DNA of 64,000 nucleotides from Neoceratodus forsteri (GCA_016271365.2 CM057456.1:607729501-607793500); one strand, 5' to 3'. Counted from the stretch's first letter, positions 11,367 through 24,072 are shown. The notes: generated from the letters alone by a model not told the origin. Translations and numbers: made by a program.

Positions 11367-13440
11367 AGAAACACAGAAACATACAACATTTTGGCAGAAA
11401 AAGACCACTGATCCATTCAGTTTGCCCTGTTTTACCCTATTCTATCCTGGAACCTAATGTCTAGTCAGGGTTATTGCCCTCACCTTCTCCCCTTGCTCCC
11501 TGCTTTACTGCTTTCCCCTGTCTAACCAGGGCTTTGCTGATGACTGTAAGGGCCCCAAAAAATATGTTGTGGGGCCCTACTTTCTCACCAATAAGTCAAA
11601 ATACCTATTAGCACATATAGCATATTTATATCATTGGTTCTTTTGCAGTAGTCCTGCTGAGCATCGGTAGTTTGTCCATGATGCCCCTCTCCCCCTTGCT
11701 GGCACCATGAACAAGGAACTGAACGATGTAATTTCTGCCTGCTCCTCCTAGTGACACTGGCACCAAGATCAGAAGTTGTGCGTAATGGGCCTATTGCTTC
11801 TTATTCAGTGCCCCCTATCCCATTAAACTAGAGTTGGAATCTGCAGCACAGATCCCACTGCTGCCACTGCTGACAGACCCAATTTCAAATGGATAAGCAG
11901 TGAATAAAAAAAAAGTTTAAAGTTTGCCTGTCACAATAAAAGTTTTTTTTAAGCTGACCTCTGAGGCCATGGCCCCCCTGACACTGTGGGCCTTTCTACA
12001 ACTGCATCTCTAGCACCCAACCTGTCACGGCACTATGTGCAACTATTAAGCCTTTTACATGGTCCAAGTTGTGTTTGGAACCATTAATGGTTTTTGCACC
12101 CACCACCTCTACTGGTAGGCTGTTCCACAACTCAACAACTCTCACTGTAAAATAAAACATTTTCACATCCCTCCTGAATCTCCCCCACCAGCTTCCACTC
12201 ATGCTCCCATGTTCTTGATTTGCCAGTCCTGCTGAATATTTCTCCACAATCTACCTTGTCCATTCCTTTCATTAACTTGAAGGTCTGTATCATATCTCCC
12301 TTCTCCCTTCTGATCTCAACAAGAACACGTTCAGGGCCTCTAGCCGATCCTCATGCAATCTGCCCTACTGGTCCTGAATCATTTTGGTTACCATACACTG
12401 TACCGTCTCTAGCCGGTCTTCGTCTCTTCTTAGGTGGGGCTCCAGAACAGGGCACAGTATTCCAGGTGCAGCCTCACCAATGATCTATAGAGAGGCAGTA
12501 TCACCTTCTTAATCCAGCTGTCAAACCCCTCCCAATACACCCCTACATTCTGGTTGCCTAGCTGTAGGCTTTTTACATTGGCTAGATTGTTTTAGGGAGT
12601 CGCTTATGATGACTCCCAGGTCCCTTTCCTCAGTGGTAGTGTTCATAGACCCAAGAGGGGATGTGCTGCAGGTAATGGAATGTATTCTTCATGTAAAGAG
12701 CATCTTGAGTGCTGACTGCCCACAAATTTTGCTAAATGCCTTCTTGAATATGAAGGAAGGCACAATAAAACAAAGTTTGTCCAGAAGTATGATATACAAT
12801 GGCTTTGTTTCAAATTTCTGCAGCGTATCACCCAACATTTCATCTAGTGTTAGTGGGCTTCTTCAGGAGTCCGCTTGTTCCATTATTTACAAAACATACA
12901 TAATAAATATAATTCAGAATACACTCCGTGACTGCATAGAACATACAGTGTTGTGCCTTTATTTCATGCAATTTTAAATATTCTGTAGCTCATTTTCTAT
13001 TTTCTTGCTGAAAACATAAAATGCAAAGCTTAGAAATAATATTTTGTAACAGTCATTCTGATCACTTGTGTACTTTCCTTAATCTGAAATATGTGAAACA
13101 CTCCTCTTAACCAAACAAACCACTAGATGTCCAAAATATAGACTAGGAGAAAAACTCTTACACCCTTTGATAACAATTGACCATTCCTCTACCTGCCTTC
13201 TGGATAAACGCACTGGTAGTGTCCAACTTACCCCTTCTGATCCAATATTTCTTCCTGGGGTTCTTGTTCCTATGTACAACATCTTGCATGTCTTGGCATT
13301 GAATTTTAAATGCCAAACTTTGAACTACCTCTCTAATCTTTGCAGGCCCCTCTGCAGCTCCCTAATCCCTTCTTTGTCATCTACCATGCCACATAGCTCA
13401 GTGTCATCCACAAAGAGACACATTTTGCCATGCATTCCTT
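11367..13440 (-). mobile_element. CR1 LINE remnant, interrupted by two insertions
   Basis: The minus-strand 3' UTR lies at about 11367-11530, with degenerate GGCAGAAAAAGACC and a TTCTGTGTTTCTAC-type tail. The ORF2 C-terminus is at 12247-11996, with FRRDVKMFYFTVRVVELWNS and LPVEVV. The central RT-connection region lies at about 12680-12250, and a further upstream part at about 13440-13080 shows MLYIGTRTPGRN, equivalent to the CR1 MHLG-NPG block. Two stretches do not fit CR1, at ~11530-11990 and ~12680-13080, and are probably later insertions of unknown class. The coding sequence is broken throughout. Confidence 0.75.
11530..11990. other. probable insertion of unknown class within CR1 3' UTR
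   Basis: This ~460-bp block separates the CR1 3' tail from the CR1 ORF2 C-terminus on the minus strand. It is rich in GGGCCCC-type strings at both ends, for example AAGGGCCCC near the left end and GGCCCCCCTGACA near the right. This would suit a hAT-like non-autonomous element. I could not define terminal repeats or a target duplication. Confidence 0.35.
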
Positions 13441-14188
13441 CTCCTTTATCACTGAAGAAAGGCTTTGGGCTGGGGACCAGTGATAATTCTTGATGAGCAT
13501 TTCATGACTGATCAGCATGTCATTAGGGTGTAAGTGCTTAAGACACTAGAGCATTTGCAAGGGATATCCCAGGTTTTTGCCCACCTCTCAGGGGGTATGA
13601 GGATACTGTCCAGGAGGGGAGAGGGTGAGGTTCATTGCAAGGTGTGTAGTGCTCCAGTGAGTATGGGATACCAGTTTGGGGGAGAGGGGTTCAAGTTAGA
13701 TGCAGAAAGAAATCAAGAAGTTTACTAGATAATTAATATAGATAATTAATTGTTTCTGTATCATAATATCTGTGTTTAAATTCTGTAAATGTCCAGTCAT
13801 CAACTCAGTACTGGAGATTTGTTAGTTCACAGTTGATTTAAAGTTGCTGATACTCCATACAGCCAAAGTACCCCTGTGGTCAGGGTCCAATATTCTGCAA
13901 ATGTGTGCCCAGCCTGTGAAGGAATTTTCTATGGCTGGCATTAATGTGACTAGATAAATAACAGTTCTGATCCAGCCAGAAACCCAGGTACAGTTTTTGA
14001 AGGAGTGGACTTCCTCCAACTGAGAGATATCCAGGGTATTAAAGATGGGGGGGGGGGTGCTTGTCCACTTGCTGACTGATGGCAAAAGTCATGGAAACCA
14101 TTTAATTGGCATTCACAGTGAGTGGATACTATTAACCCAGAAAGAACTGGGGTGTCACTGTAAGCATATTTGACTAAAGGAACTAAAG
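13441..14188. other. no recognised feature
   Basis: There are no domain-bearing frames. A G-run occurs near 14047. The segment separates two CR1 copies of opposite orientation. Confidence 0.4.
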
Positions 14189-14600
14189 ATGTATAGCCTC
14201 GAGGAAAGGGGGGGGACATGATAGAAACTTTCAAATACCTCAAAGGAATCAACAAAGTCCAAGAGGGTAGCATCTTTCAGAAAAAGAGATGTGAAAAAAC
14301 AAAGGGCACAATTTGAAGATAGAGGGGGGACGGCTCAGAGGTAATGTGAGGAAGTATTTCTTCACAGAAAGGGTTGTGGATACATGGAACAGCCTTCCTG
14401 AGGAGGTCGTAGAGTCAAAAACAGTGGGGGAATTCAAGAATGCATGGATCAGACATAAAGCAATTCTAGTGGGGGGTAGGAGGAAGTAGGCTGTTGGTTA
14501 ACTAGGATCTGCAGCTTATCCTGTAGGTAGGGAAATGGACAGACTAGGTGGGCCAAGCGGTCCTCATCTGCCATCAAATTGTGTGTTTCTGTGTTTCTAA
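14189..14600 (+). mobile_element. CR1 LINE, 5'-truncated 3' end
   Basis: The plus strand encodes the CR1 ORF2 C-terminus, with METFKYLKGINKVQEG-like and RGNVRKYFFTERVVDTWN-like residues followed by LPEEVVESKTV. One frame disruption lies around 14300. The 3' UTR has AGGATCTGCAGCTTATCCTG and GGACAGACTAGGTGGGCC. It ends in TTTCTGTGTTTCTAAG at 14583-14600. The 3' UTR is very close to that of the CR1 at 62436-64000, so both belong to the same subfamily. Confidence 0.88.
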
Positions 14601-14639
14601 GAAACAAACTTAAATGGAAGCAATGCAGACCTGCATCAC

Positions 14640-14815
14640 ATAAAGCATACAGGAAGTTTTGTGTGTACTAACAGAAGCGATGTAAGTAGATTAAGGTCAC
14701 TGTAGAACACCATGGTTAGGCCCCATATAGAGTATAGTGTACATATAATTCTGGTTACCATAATGTAGAAAGGATATAGATAGACTGGAAAGACTTCCGA
14801 GGACAGCCATCAAAA
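14640..14815 (+). pseudogene. short CR1-like RT-connection fragment
   Basis: The sequence ATGGTTAGGCCCCATATAGA starting near 14711 translates to the CR1-type VRPH(I/L)EY block, followed by a tyrosine/valine-rich stretch and a basic segment. It is short, broken, and of a different subfamily from the adjacent CR1 tail. Confidence 0.5.
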
Positions 14816-16509
14816 CAGTTGATGGTATAGCAGATTTATCACTAAAGTTATTCGTTGGCGTGTCTTGTCAAATACAATATTTACAATTTTACAGTGTGTT
14901 TCAACTCAGTTTATATGTGTCATATACTTATTGCACAAAAAAATTCCCTGCGGCCACCCAAATGATTAAGTTTCATTTTTATCTTGTTCAATAGTTGTCT
15001 TTTCCAGCTATGTATATCTGTTTAAGTATACCAAGACATTTTCTCAAGGAACAAAGTAATTACCATCAGGATGATGACTACCACTCACAGTAATGTTCAT
15101 TTATTGTCAGAATTATCTCTCTATCTAACCACAATATCTGCCAGCTTCTGCATCTAATGAATCTCATTCACTTGAGTCAGACAGTGTGAGGCAAGGAGTG
15201 GGGCCACCATTCAAACCATTCATAGAGCATGGTGCCGCCACAGTCCACATCATAACCTCCTGCAATCTCTCACCTGTAGAACTTCAACAGGCAGGCAGTG
15301 TTAGGGTTGCAGTGCTTCTAAGGAAAATAAGCGAGCCAGTGGGGGAACCATTTCTGTAGGTATGCTGCAGAAGAGCATCACACTGGATGGGGTAGTCCTA
15401 CGGAGTTGCATTGTGTTTCACAGGTGGAGCAGGTGAGGGCCACTGGGCTGCCAGGATGATAACTGGGAACACTTAGAAACAACTAGCCAAGATGAGGTCC
15501 AACAACTGAAGGCATATAGGGTGGGGAGATGGGCATGTAAATGGTCATATACCATGCTGTGACTATTGGAATCATTAACCAGTGTATTAGTGGATGCAAA
15601 CCCATTTGAACCTTCTATCATCTAGACACACAATTTGCATTGCAACTTAACCACAGAGTTGACTCCTCCCCTCCATCTAGTGAGGTGTGCCATATATTGT
15701 GCAAAAGGATGAAAGAACAATGAAGTGACAGTTTGCCTTCCATTTTGAACACTCTTTTGTTTGTTTTCTTCAGTTCTGTTCAAGCCTCCTTCTCCTTCCA
15801 ACTGACTGCTGCTGCCTTCTATTGCTGCCAATGCTTTCTACCTAATCAGGAGGTATCTACCCCAACACTCTCCCATCTCAGGGCGCTGGCCAGCCCTTAT
15901 AACTCCCAATGTACCCATTGGTGTTGGGCCCCAGTCATTACCCCTGGGTTAGGGGTTCTGCCATTTTTCCAGCACAGTGACAGGAGGAAGCATAGAATTA
16001 TTGAGCAAACAGTTACTTCTACCAGGGGAGCCTTGGAGAGCTTTCCATGAAATGGGGGCACAAGACAGACAGAAGGATTGGACTTCATCCAACCCATCAG
16101 AGGTCAATTTTCCTATATTTCTCTGTGCCTTCAAGACTGTATGACAGGGCATCCCAGCACTGTCTCATCATGCATGTATGTGTACTGATTAATGTGTAGC
16201 AAGTGGAGTGGCATTGTGAGCTCAGATCTCTTTGCTGACAGGACAATAGCTTGTTCTTGTGACCCTGCCATACTCTCAACATCTGATTTCTGTTTGCCTT
16301 GAGTAGTTTGTTAGTCAGCTCAAGTCTTCCCACTGCACTTACATTATTAAGCATGTCCTCAAAGCAAGGGGACACAAGCAGTTGCATACCAAATGATGCA
16401 TACATAGATAACTTGTTTGAGAAGGTGACAGCAACTTCCTTTTAAACAATAATTCTCCTACTTGAGAAACACAACACTTATCTACAATTAACCTAATGAT
16501 ATTAGGCAA
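14816..16509. other. no recognised feature
   Basis: The open frames here (for example near 15733-16050 and 16097-16405) show no family signatures. No tandem or inverted repeat stands out. Confidence 0.4.
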
Positions 16510-17467
16510 AATTTTAATTCCTTGGAACGTACATTTTTAAAGGCTAGAAGATTATATTGGCAGAGAGTTTCATTAAATGCTTATCTGAATGTTCAACAAG
16601 TTCTACGTGGACTTACAGTCACTAAGCTACCAGCCTTTGGTAGAGGCAGAGAACGCTTTATGAATAAAGGTCAGGAAGCTTCATTAACAGCATCTGGGAT
16701 ATACCTTAAATTGATATTGCAAGATGATATAAAAATTAAGGAAGCTATATGTAAAGAGATACAACAGAAAGAGAGTCATGTCCAGTCATTTTCAAATCAG
16801 GTAGAATATTCTATTTTTCACACACAATTGTAGAACACAGTTGAGAAATATGATTTGAAAATCACTGCCATAGAAAGAAAGAAATTTAAAAGAGATGATA
16901 AAGATTTTAAGGAGGGGAACATTTTAAGCTGGAGCAAAAGTAATAGCCATCCAAAATCAATACTTAAAAAAAACTTCTAATAATTCTTAATTCATGTCCA
17001 CAAGCAGATCAGATGCAGACAGTGGATCTGTGAAATCCAGATCTTCTTTTTCTTCTTTTTCAGAAGCGTGCCCAGGACCCAGATATCAGAGACGGCAATG
17101 CTGGAAATACAATCCACAGTACCAGCTGAGGTGGAATCCCAGACTGGTGGGATTCAATCAGCATGGAGCCAGATGAGAAGAGGAGGCCAAATGAAAACAA
17201 GGACAAGTAACAGGAGACAAGAACAGGTATCAACAACATCCTCAATATTAAATCCACAAACTGAGCAGGCAAGTAAGAATGTGAATAACATTTTTATCTT
17301 ATACTCTGTTTGAATCAGAGCTGTTCATTCTCTCTAAAGGACTTGATTTTGTCCCCTACTAGACTGCTTCATGATTTTGAAACTTGAGGTTTATCTACTT
17401 GTTAACCCTTAAAGCCTATTTTTCAGAAGAAATAATTCCAGGACAAACCATGATGAATAAAGAATTT
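16510..17467 (+). pseudogene. Penelope-like element, 5' part of the coding region
   Basis: Short plus-strand frames show features of the N-terminal region of PLE proteins. A KKFKRDDKDFKEG segment lies near 16883-16925, and LSKGLDFVPT lies near 17335-17360 just before the break. Stops interrupt the reading frame. The frame ends in NKEF at 17457-17467 and resumes after an L1 insertion at 18614 with the same NKEF codons, which confirms that the two halves were once contiguous. A PLE protein would provide RT and, in complete copies, a GIY-YIG endonuclease. Confidence 0.7.
17454..17467. repeat. target-site duplication, left copy
   Basis: TGAATAAAGAATTT is repeated exactly at 18614-18627. It brackets the minus-strand L1 insertion. 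Confidence 0.9.
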
Positions 17468-18613
17468 TTTTTTCATAATTTGTTTATTGAATTTTCCAAC
17501 ATAATTAACAAACATGACATACAAGACATACATAAACATAGATCCACAACTTATATACATCAATATCCATTTCCATCATTTGATTACAAGTTAAAAAAAA
17601 AATCATAAAAGACCAATCATAAAATTATTCCCATTATAGTCCAGGTGATGAGAGGGATGGAGTCATTCCCATTCTTGTATAGGGGTCAGTGACCAGGTGG
17701 AGGGAGACTGGTATAGTTTCAGAGTCAGCCTTCACTCATCATTATATTGTCTGCCACTGACAAGGACGCCGGGTAAGGCTGCCATATCTTATGAAAGAGT
17801 TCCTCTTTATCTTTCATGACATAGGCCAAACATTCCAGGGAAAGTGCCTGCAATATTAGGGCTTTCCAATGGGATATAGTAGGTTGTATAGCAGACACCC
17901 ACGTATCAAGGATACAGTGTCTAGCCATAAACAGTACCACCCTAAGCTACCTCTGAACAGGGGTCCACTCCCCTGCCCCAGTATCTTCAACTCCAAATAA
18001 AAGCAACAAGGGGGACATTGGAAGCTGCCATCCCACAATGCCCTGCAACTCCATCACTACATCCTGTCAGAAATTTTGTAGAACAGGGCAGGCCCAGAAG
18101 TAGTGGTAATACATTGCGGGGTTATTATTGCATCTAGGACAGACAGGGGACACCGCTGGGTTATATTTGTGAACAAGTGGTGGACAATACAATCAATGGC
18201 AGAATTTATAATAGGATTCCTTATACTTATTACACAGCAATATGCCCTGATGTAATTGGGATATCAGTCTCCAATTCTCCTCTGATATAGAAAGCCCTAG
18301 GTCTCTCTCCCATAGCTGTCTGGTTTTCTCTGTTTTATCTGGGAGCAAGGCTTTCCCTTCCCTGACCATTCTACAGATGGTACCTTTTGGATTTTTCTGT
18401 TCCACCAAAATAGAGTGTTCTAATTGGTCCCATGTGGAGTCCACCCCATGGAGTCTACCAAGAGATTTACAATATGCTCTAACTTGAAGGTATTGGAAAA
18501 AAAATGCTGGTACTCCAAGCCTGTCCTAGCCTGTAGATTCTTAAAAGAATCCAGCTCTGTCTGGGTAAAAAGATGTCTTAAACAAAGGATACCTCTCTCT
18601 CCCCCTGCTCTCG
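17468..18613 (-). mobile_element. 5'-truncated L1 LINE inserted in the PLE
   Basis: A T-run at the left end is the poly(A) tail on the minus strand, followed leftward-to-rightward by an A/T-rich 3' UTR and then the ORF2 C-terminus. Visible L1 features are WERDLGLSISEENWRLI (near 18310-18260) and the Cys/His motif CPRC...YHYFWACP (near 18150-18070). This is the L1 C-terminal zinc-knuckle-like region. The copy is about 1.15 kb and keeps no EN or RT. A perfect 14-bp target duplication flanks it. Several stops and frameshifts are present. Confidence 0.92.
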
Positions 18614-18627
18614 TGAATAAAGAATTT
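18614..18627. repeat. target-site duplication, right copy
   Basis: TGAATAAAGAATTT, identical to 17454-17467. The PLE reading frame continues directly from it. Confidence 0.9.
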
Positions 18628-20080
18628 AATGGGTCATCTACTTTCCTTCCACCTATGAATGCTACTATGTCACTCTTTAACAGTGGTTGTAAAAGAGACA
18701 TGAAGCAGTAATTTTAAAATTGTATTTCTGATGAACAATGTTTTATCAAATGTACTACTGCTGAGTTTGCAGCCCTAAAAAGGTTAAGTAAGAACAGAGA
18801 CATTAAAACATAAACACCAATACAGGGGAGTCACCATCCTACTTGTCCTAATGAATATGACTGATTATAGTAATGAGTTACCTGGTCAGTTAGCACATAC
18901 TGAGTTTTATGGAAAATTTAAATCAGATCCAACTCATAAGTTAAAAGGCTATGGATATGTGTATTTAAGCAGCTTTTAGAAGCAATTGTATTACAGAAGA
19001 TGAAGTGAATTATCTCACTGTGAATTTTCCTATTCGGGCAATGATTTACACACTGCCAAAAATACACCAAAATGTGACTAGACCTGCAGGTCAGCCAGTT
19101 GTTAGTGGCAATGGTTTACTAACAGAAAATCTCAGCAAATATTTATACTGTGTATACTATCATATTTAGGAAATGGCTAGCAGCTATGATTGTTATGTTA
19201 GAGACACAAATTGCATGTTGTCTGTATTAAAGTATGTACAGTACATGTGGCACATGCTTAGCTCCTGTTAACTCTGGTGGTTTCTTTCTATACCAACATT
19301 CCTCACACAGTGGGCCTAACAGCATTTGGAAAACCACTTGGGGAACGTTCCAACCGCTCCCCTCTAAAAGTGTATTTTATTCTTAAACTAACAAAGAATG
19401 TGTTAACAAGTAATGTTTTCACCTTCTTGAATGTTTTCTACAAGCAAAAGAACGGCACAGCGATCGGTGCCACTTTGGCACCCAATTATGCAAACATCTA
19501 CATGGGAGGATCCGTTTGTCAAGGATATTGATGTCAATCCATATTGCAATGTATTTATTTTATTTACTTAGTTTTTGTTGACTGGGAAAGGTGAACCATA
19601 CAATTCTGCCTATTTTCAGCTTCATCCCAGGGGATGGGGATACAGATGAATGTCAACTAACACTGAACCAAATTAAGCTGTTGGTGGTATTTTTAGTGAA
19701 ATGACTTGACTTATACTGACAATATATTTATGATATGGAACTATACTGTGGCACAGTTAACTAAGTTTGTTAAATACAGTGTCTAGAAGCCTCCAATGAA
19801 CATTTGTGGTTTACAGTAAAGTTAACTACAAGTATTACTTACTTGAATCTCCAAATTGTGAAAGCTAAGAGAGCTGGAGAGTGGTTTACCCATAGTCTTC
19901 AGCGACCGCCAGTAACCAGACATAGAAACAGGCTACCATGGTTACCAAAGCATAACCATAGTTGTGGCCACTATAAATGTTGTGTTTCCATCAGCAAAGA
20001 TAAAAAGCTTAAAAATACTGCTGCTGGGAAAGAGTTTGAAGTAGTTTCAGTTTCATATTTTATAGATTGATCAAAGACCA
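18614..20080 (+). pseudogene. Penelope-like element, RT part
   Basis: After the L1, PLE blocks follow in order. TAEFAALKRLSKNRDIK lies near 18755-18810. LPKIHQN-like plus TRPAGQPVVSGNGLLTENLS lies near 19050-19135. SFYTNIPH lies near 19280 and FYKQKNGTAIGATLAPNYAN near 19436-19500; both belong to the RT palm. The expected DD-containing motif is lost or shifted after 19530. The final frame, 19804-20070, has KHNHSCGHYKCC, like the Cys-containing linker before GIY-YIG, but no GIY-YIG domain is seen. Many stops make it non-functional. Confidence 0.8.
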
Positions 20081-20136
20081 TTACATAAACATTTCAAAGA
20101 ACTTCAGCTTTACAGAATTGATAAAATGCAGCAATA

Positions 20137-20182
20137 AATATATATGCATATATATATATATATAACACACACATACAGTATA
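20137..20182. repeat. (TA)n / (CA)n microsatellite
   Basis: An ATATATATATAT run is followed by ACACACACATACA. It sits at the 3' boundary of the minus-strand LINE to its right and may be derived from that element's tail. Confidence 0.8.
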
Positions 20183-23100
20183 CATGGTTGATACAATTAA
20201 TACATTAATAAATTTGTAAACAAAAACAAAATCAATTTCATTAGTTTTGAGCTGTTCTCATCTAAGTACACAATGCAGGTAATACTCTACATAAGTGCAA
20301 ATTTACAAAACATGAATAGGACCAGATTACTTCTACATTGTATAATATTAGTACATACTATATGTGTTTTAAATGTATCAGTGAAATCACAAGATATCTA
20401 GCAACCCCCATAATCAACATTTCATAATTTGTCATGAACATCAGATTCAAAAGAATATTTCTATCCAGAGTCTGAATACTGTTCCATAAGGGAATAAGCC
20501 AGTAAGTCCTTGGCTTATCATATGAGGAACAAATAAACGTTACATGGTATAAATTTTCTGTATGCTGACTTGAACAAGAACAATACCCTTCAGATACAAT
20601 TGTAGATTTATTAAACCTGGCTGCAAGAACATTACTTTGGAAGAGTTCTAATCTATATTTTGTATACAATTTCCTTTGTCTGAAATCTGTCAGTATATCC
20701 AAATATCGCCTGTAAACATAGGTGATATCATTCTGGACCAACATGGAGATATTTTACATCTCAATATTAAATCTATATCCATTATTCTATAAGAATTTAA
20801 AATTCTTTGTGTAATGTACGATTTATATTTTAAACTGATACATATGTTCTTGTATACATATTCCTGAAAAAATTCCAATCCAGTTTCCTTTATAATGAAG
20901 TAAACCTTTTTCAACCACTTGGATTGCACACAACCAAGCTTGACCCATTTGTATTTCTCAGCTAAACAGAAAGATGGTAGTCTATTGTGATCAAGTGACA
21001 ATAATCTGACCCAGTAATTGACTTTTCTAGCAGACATAAGTGCTTTTAGCCTGTTCATGCCTAATTTACCTCATACTATGGGTGCTGGGACAGCATTACT
21101 CAGTCCCAAAGAGGACCTCAACAATTTGTTTAATGGTATTTCTAAACTATCCACATTCTCTGAGTCCCATACCTCAGCATGAAAAAGGGCTTGAGAAAAA
21201 TATTTTACTCTGACAGCCTCAACAAGTAGTTTAACAGAGTTTCCTCCATATTTGTTATTAAAAATATTTAATGAATTAGCAGTTTGCTTAAGTTTAAGCT
21301 TCAGATTATTTATGTGTTTGGACCACAGACCATCACTGGTTATATATAGGCCTAGATAAGTATATGTTTTGACTGTGCAGATTTTCTTTTCCCCTATTCT
21401 TCAAGATCTATTGATGTTATTAGAGCCAAATGTAGGAGTCTGACTTTTCACTTCATTTATCGTCAGCTCATACTTTATCACATAAGTATTTAATACAGCT
21501 AACTTGGCTTGTAAACCTGTGTGAGGCAAAGAAATTAACACTACATCATCGGCATATGCAAGTACTGCACACTTTTTATTACCTATCATAAGTGAATCAG
21601 TCCTTGAATTTGCAAAAAAATTGAGCAGTTAGTATAAATACAAAAGAGAGGCAAGGCCAAGACACATCTTTGTCTAACTCCTCTGTTAGTTGAAAACACA
21701 GAAGAAAGCTGACCTTTAGTACCCAATCTAACCTGGGCCCATGTACCTGTACATAATTCTTTGGTAATACAAATAATTCCAGGACTAAAGTCCCACCAGA
21801 CATCAGTTCCCAAAGTAAAGTTTGTGATATGGTATTGAATGGAGAGCTAAAATAAATAAAAGCTATATAAAGCTTTTGTTTTCTAAACTTAACATACTTT
21901 TCATGTAAGTGTGCTAATATAAAACAGTTGCCAGTTGTACCATAACCTGGTTGTAATTCTGCCTGATATTCCGATAATCCACCCAGTTGGTCTAGTTACT
22001 CTGTTAATCTAACTAAAATTGCGTTAGAGAAAATCTTCCTCACATTGTCTAATAAGGATATTGGTCTGTGCATGGTGGGGTCTTTCTTATCATCTTTTTT
22101 GTGAATAGAAATTATTGTAGAGCCCTTCCATGCACTTGGTATATTGTAATTGGAGACACAGTAATTAGAGAAATAAGTAAGCACGCTGGCCCACATAGAA
22201 GGTATGGTCAGAAAAACTTCAGCAGGAATTAGATCAGGACCTGGTGCATTATGTTTTTTCAAAGATGCAATTATGGGATACACTTCTGTCAATGTAATTA
22301 AACTAAACTGCTCTCTTTCTCCAATCCGACACCAAAAGTCAGTAACCATCACAGGGTCATAATTTTTTTTAGAAAATGAGTAACCCACATTTCTAGAGGA
22401 ATGTATGAGTCAATATCATATTTAGAGTTAGTTGTTCCCTTAGCAACAAGTAACCAATAAGATTGATAATCACTGTTATTTATTGCAGTTAACATTTTTG
22501 TCCATTGCTTTAATCTATAATCAGCTTGTTTTTTTTACCAAGAAACAACTTTGCTTTATTAAGCAATTTGTATTTACCCTTATGATTACTTTTCTTGGTA
22601 TATCTAACTTGCTGTTTTAATCACTTTTTTGCCATTCGACAGTCATGGTCAAACCAAGTAATTGGTTGCCTTTTCTCATTTATATTTTTAACTTCCTTAG
22701 AAAGTAGCATTCTTATTTCTTGAAAACATGACTCTAATACTTTATAAACCATAGACCCATCCTGTATTTCATGAAATGTAATAGAAAGTTTATGGCAAAC
22801 TAATTATGAAATTTCCTCACCATAGGAATCATCCCATTTTATCTTTGTTTGATTCCTAATTTCAAACTGCTGTAGTGGCTGCAAGTTAACATTTATCTTA
22901 TCATCAGACTTGTAAATTACAACCAGGAGGAAAATGGTCACTGTTGCTTCTAGTAATAACTTGGCATAACTCCCATATATCCATGGCTGTGTTCCAAAAG
23001 AAATAATCTAATATTGATGGTCTTATGGCACCATAATACATAAAATTCCCATTCTTGTCACCACAAATTCTGCCATTTATGGGTTCCAGACTGCATATAG

Positions 23101-23330
23101 ACATTAATTCAATCAATTTCAGTCCCAAGGCATTTGCTTTTAAATCTTGAGAAAATCTGGGATATTTAAAAACATCATCATGTAGCCAGTTATGTATATC
23201 ATTACAAGTATAGCTGTCAAAATGATCAATTCTAGAATTAAAATCTCTGCATAATAGGACTTTATCACATGCAGTGGTTGCCCAACTTATAGGAATGATA
23301 TTATCTAAATCTTCCCATACTGTAATAGCC
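20183..23330 (-). mobile_element. I/Vingi-like non-LTR retrotransposon, decayed
   Basis: The minus strand carries EN and RT blocks in order. At 23332-22904 lies the C-terminal half of an AP endonuclease, with CRDFNSRID (the GDFN motif with its G changed) and RSNSDHFPPG. At 22388-21996 lie APGPDLIPAEVFL, WKGSTIISIHKKDDKKDP and PISLLDNVRKIF, the RT fingers. At 21803-21597 is GVRQRCVLA. At 21589-21401 is LAYADDVVLIS, with catalytic aspartates intact. A C-terminal region at 21058-20358 includes a Cys/His-containing CSCSSQHTENLYHVTFIC block. Frames are broken, and the N-terminus is missing. Clade placement is tentative. Confidence 0.75.
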
Positions 23331-23520
23331 ATTCACAAATATGTGAATGAATGACTTCATTCACAAATTTGTGAATGACTATTATAGTATGCACTGCAAC
23401 CCACTGGTCCACAGTGTGGACCAATGGGTTCACAGCCCATACTGTACGCTGTCATTTGGTGGGCAGCTGTGGAGGCATGTGGGTGGGTATGCTGCTGCAC
23501 ACCAATGACAGGGGGAGCTG
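23331..23520. repeat. cluster of foldback inverted repeats
   Basis: Three hairpins follow one another. ATTCACAAATATGTGAATGA (23331) pairs with the reverse complement at 23356-23376 across a 4-base loop. GTATGCACTGCAACCC...TGGTCCACA at 23388-23413 pairs with TGTGGACCA...GGGTTCACAGCCCATAC to 23444. CTGTCATTTGGTG near 23450 pairs with CACCAATGACAG near 23498-23510. The cluster abuts the broken 5' end of the LINE and looks like a MITE or foldback insertion. Confidence 0.65.
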
Positions 23521-23545
23521 GGTGGGCTGGGGGTCCTGTGTGAAT

Positions 23546-23710
23546 GGAGGGGTGCCACTGGACCACCAGGGAGGTGACTTTGTCTTATGATCAGCAATCG
23601 GGGTTACAGGAGGGGTTGGGGGACCACTAGACTACCATGGAAATATAAAAATGGTATTTTACAGGGATCAGTGCTACAGGAGGGGTGGGGGACCACTAGA
23701 CTACCAGGGA
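23546..23710. repeat. ~65-70-bp minisatellite, three copies
   Basis: Repeats of ACAGGAGGGGTTGGGGGACC with ACTAGACTACCA occur at 23606-23641 and 23676-23710, with a diverged first copy at 23546-23572. Confidence 0.7.
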
Positions 23711-23721
23711 CTTATGCAGAT

Positions 23722-24072
23722 GTTATTTCATTTAATTTCATTAATTCCTTGTTAACCGGGTAAGGTGCACTGGACTAAAGGTCCCTTTTTAGGCCCAACC
23801 TGGACAAAAAACACAAATATACAACCATACAAAACAATTCAACAAAGCATTCAGATTAGCATTTCACATATTACAATGACAAATGGATTGTTGTAACAAA
23901 TATTGCTTCAATCTAACTTTAAAAATAGGAAGAGATGGAGTGAGTCTAATTAATTTTGGTAGTGTATTCCAAAAAACAGGTGCTGCTATAGAAAAGGCCC
24001 TTATACTAGCTTGTAAACAATACCTAGCAAAATATAACAGACCATCAGCTGCCCTTAAACTTGAAAGTAGTT
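23722..24072 (-). mobile_element. L2-like LINE, 3' part (separated from its 5' part by an L1)
   Basis: The minus strand encodes the L2-type C-terminus: RAFSIAAPVFWNTLPKLIR and PSLPIFKVRLKQYLL (24010-23900). The 3' UTR ends in a TGAAAT-rich tail near 23722-23750. The left 16-bp duplication of the L1 target is at its right edge. It is the downstream portion of the element that resumes at 30172. Confidence 0.85.
24057..24072. repeat. target-site duplication of the large L1, left copy
   Basis: AAACTTGAAAGTAGTT is repeated exactly at 30172-30187. The first As of the right copy merge with the poly(A) tail. Confidence 0.9.
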
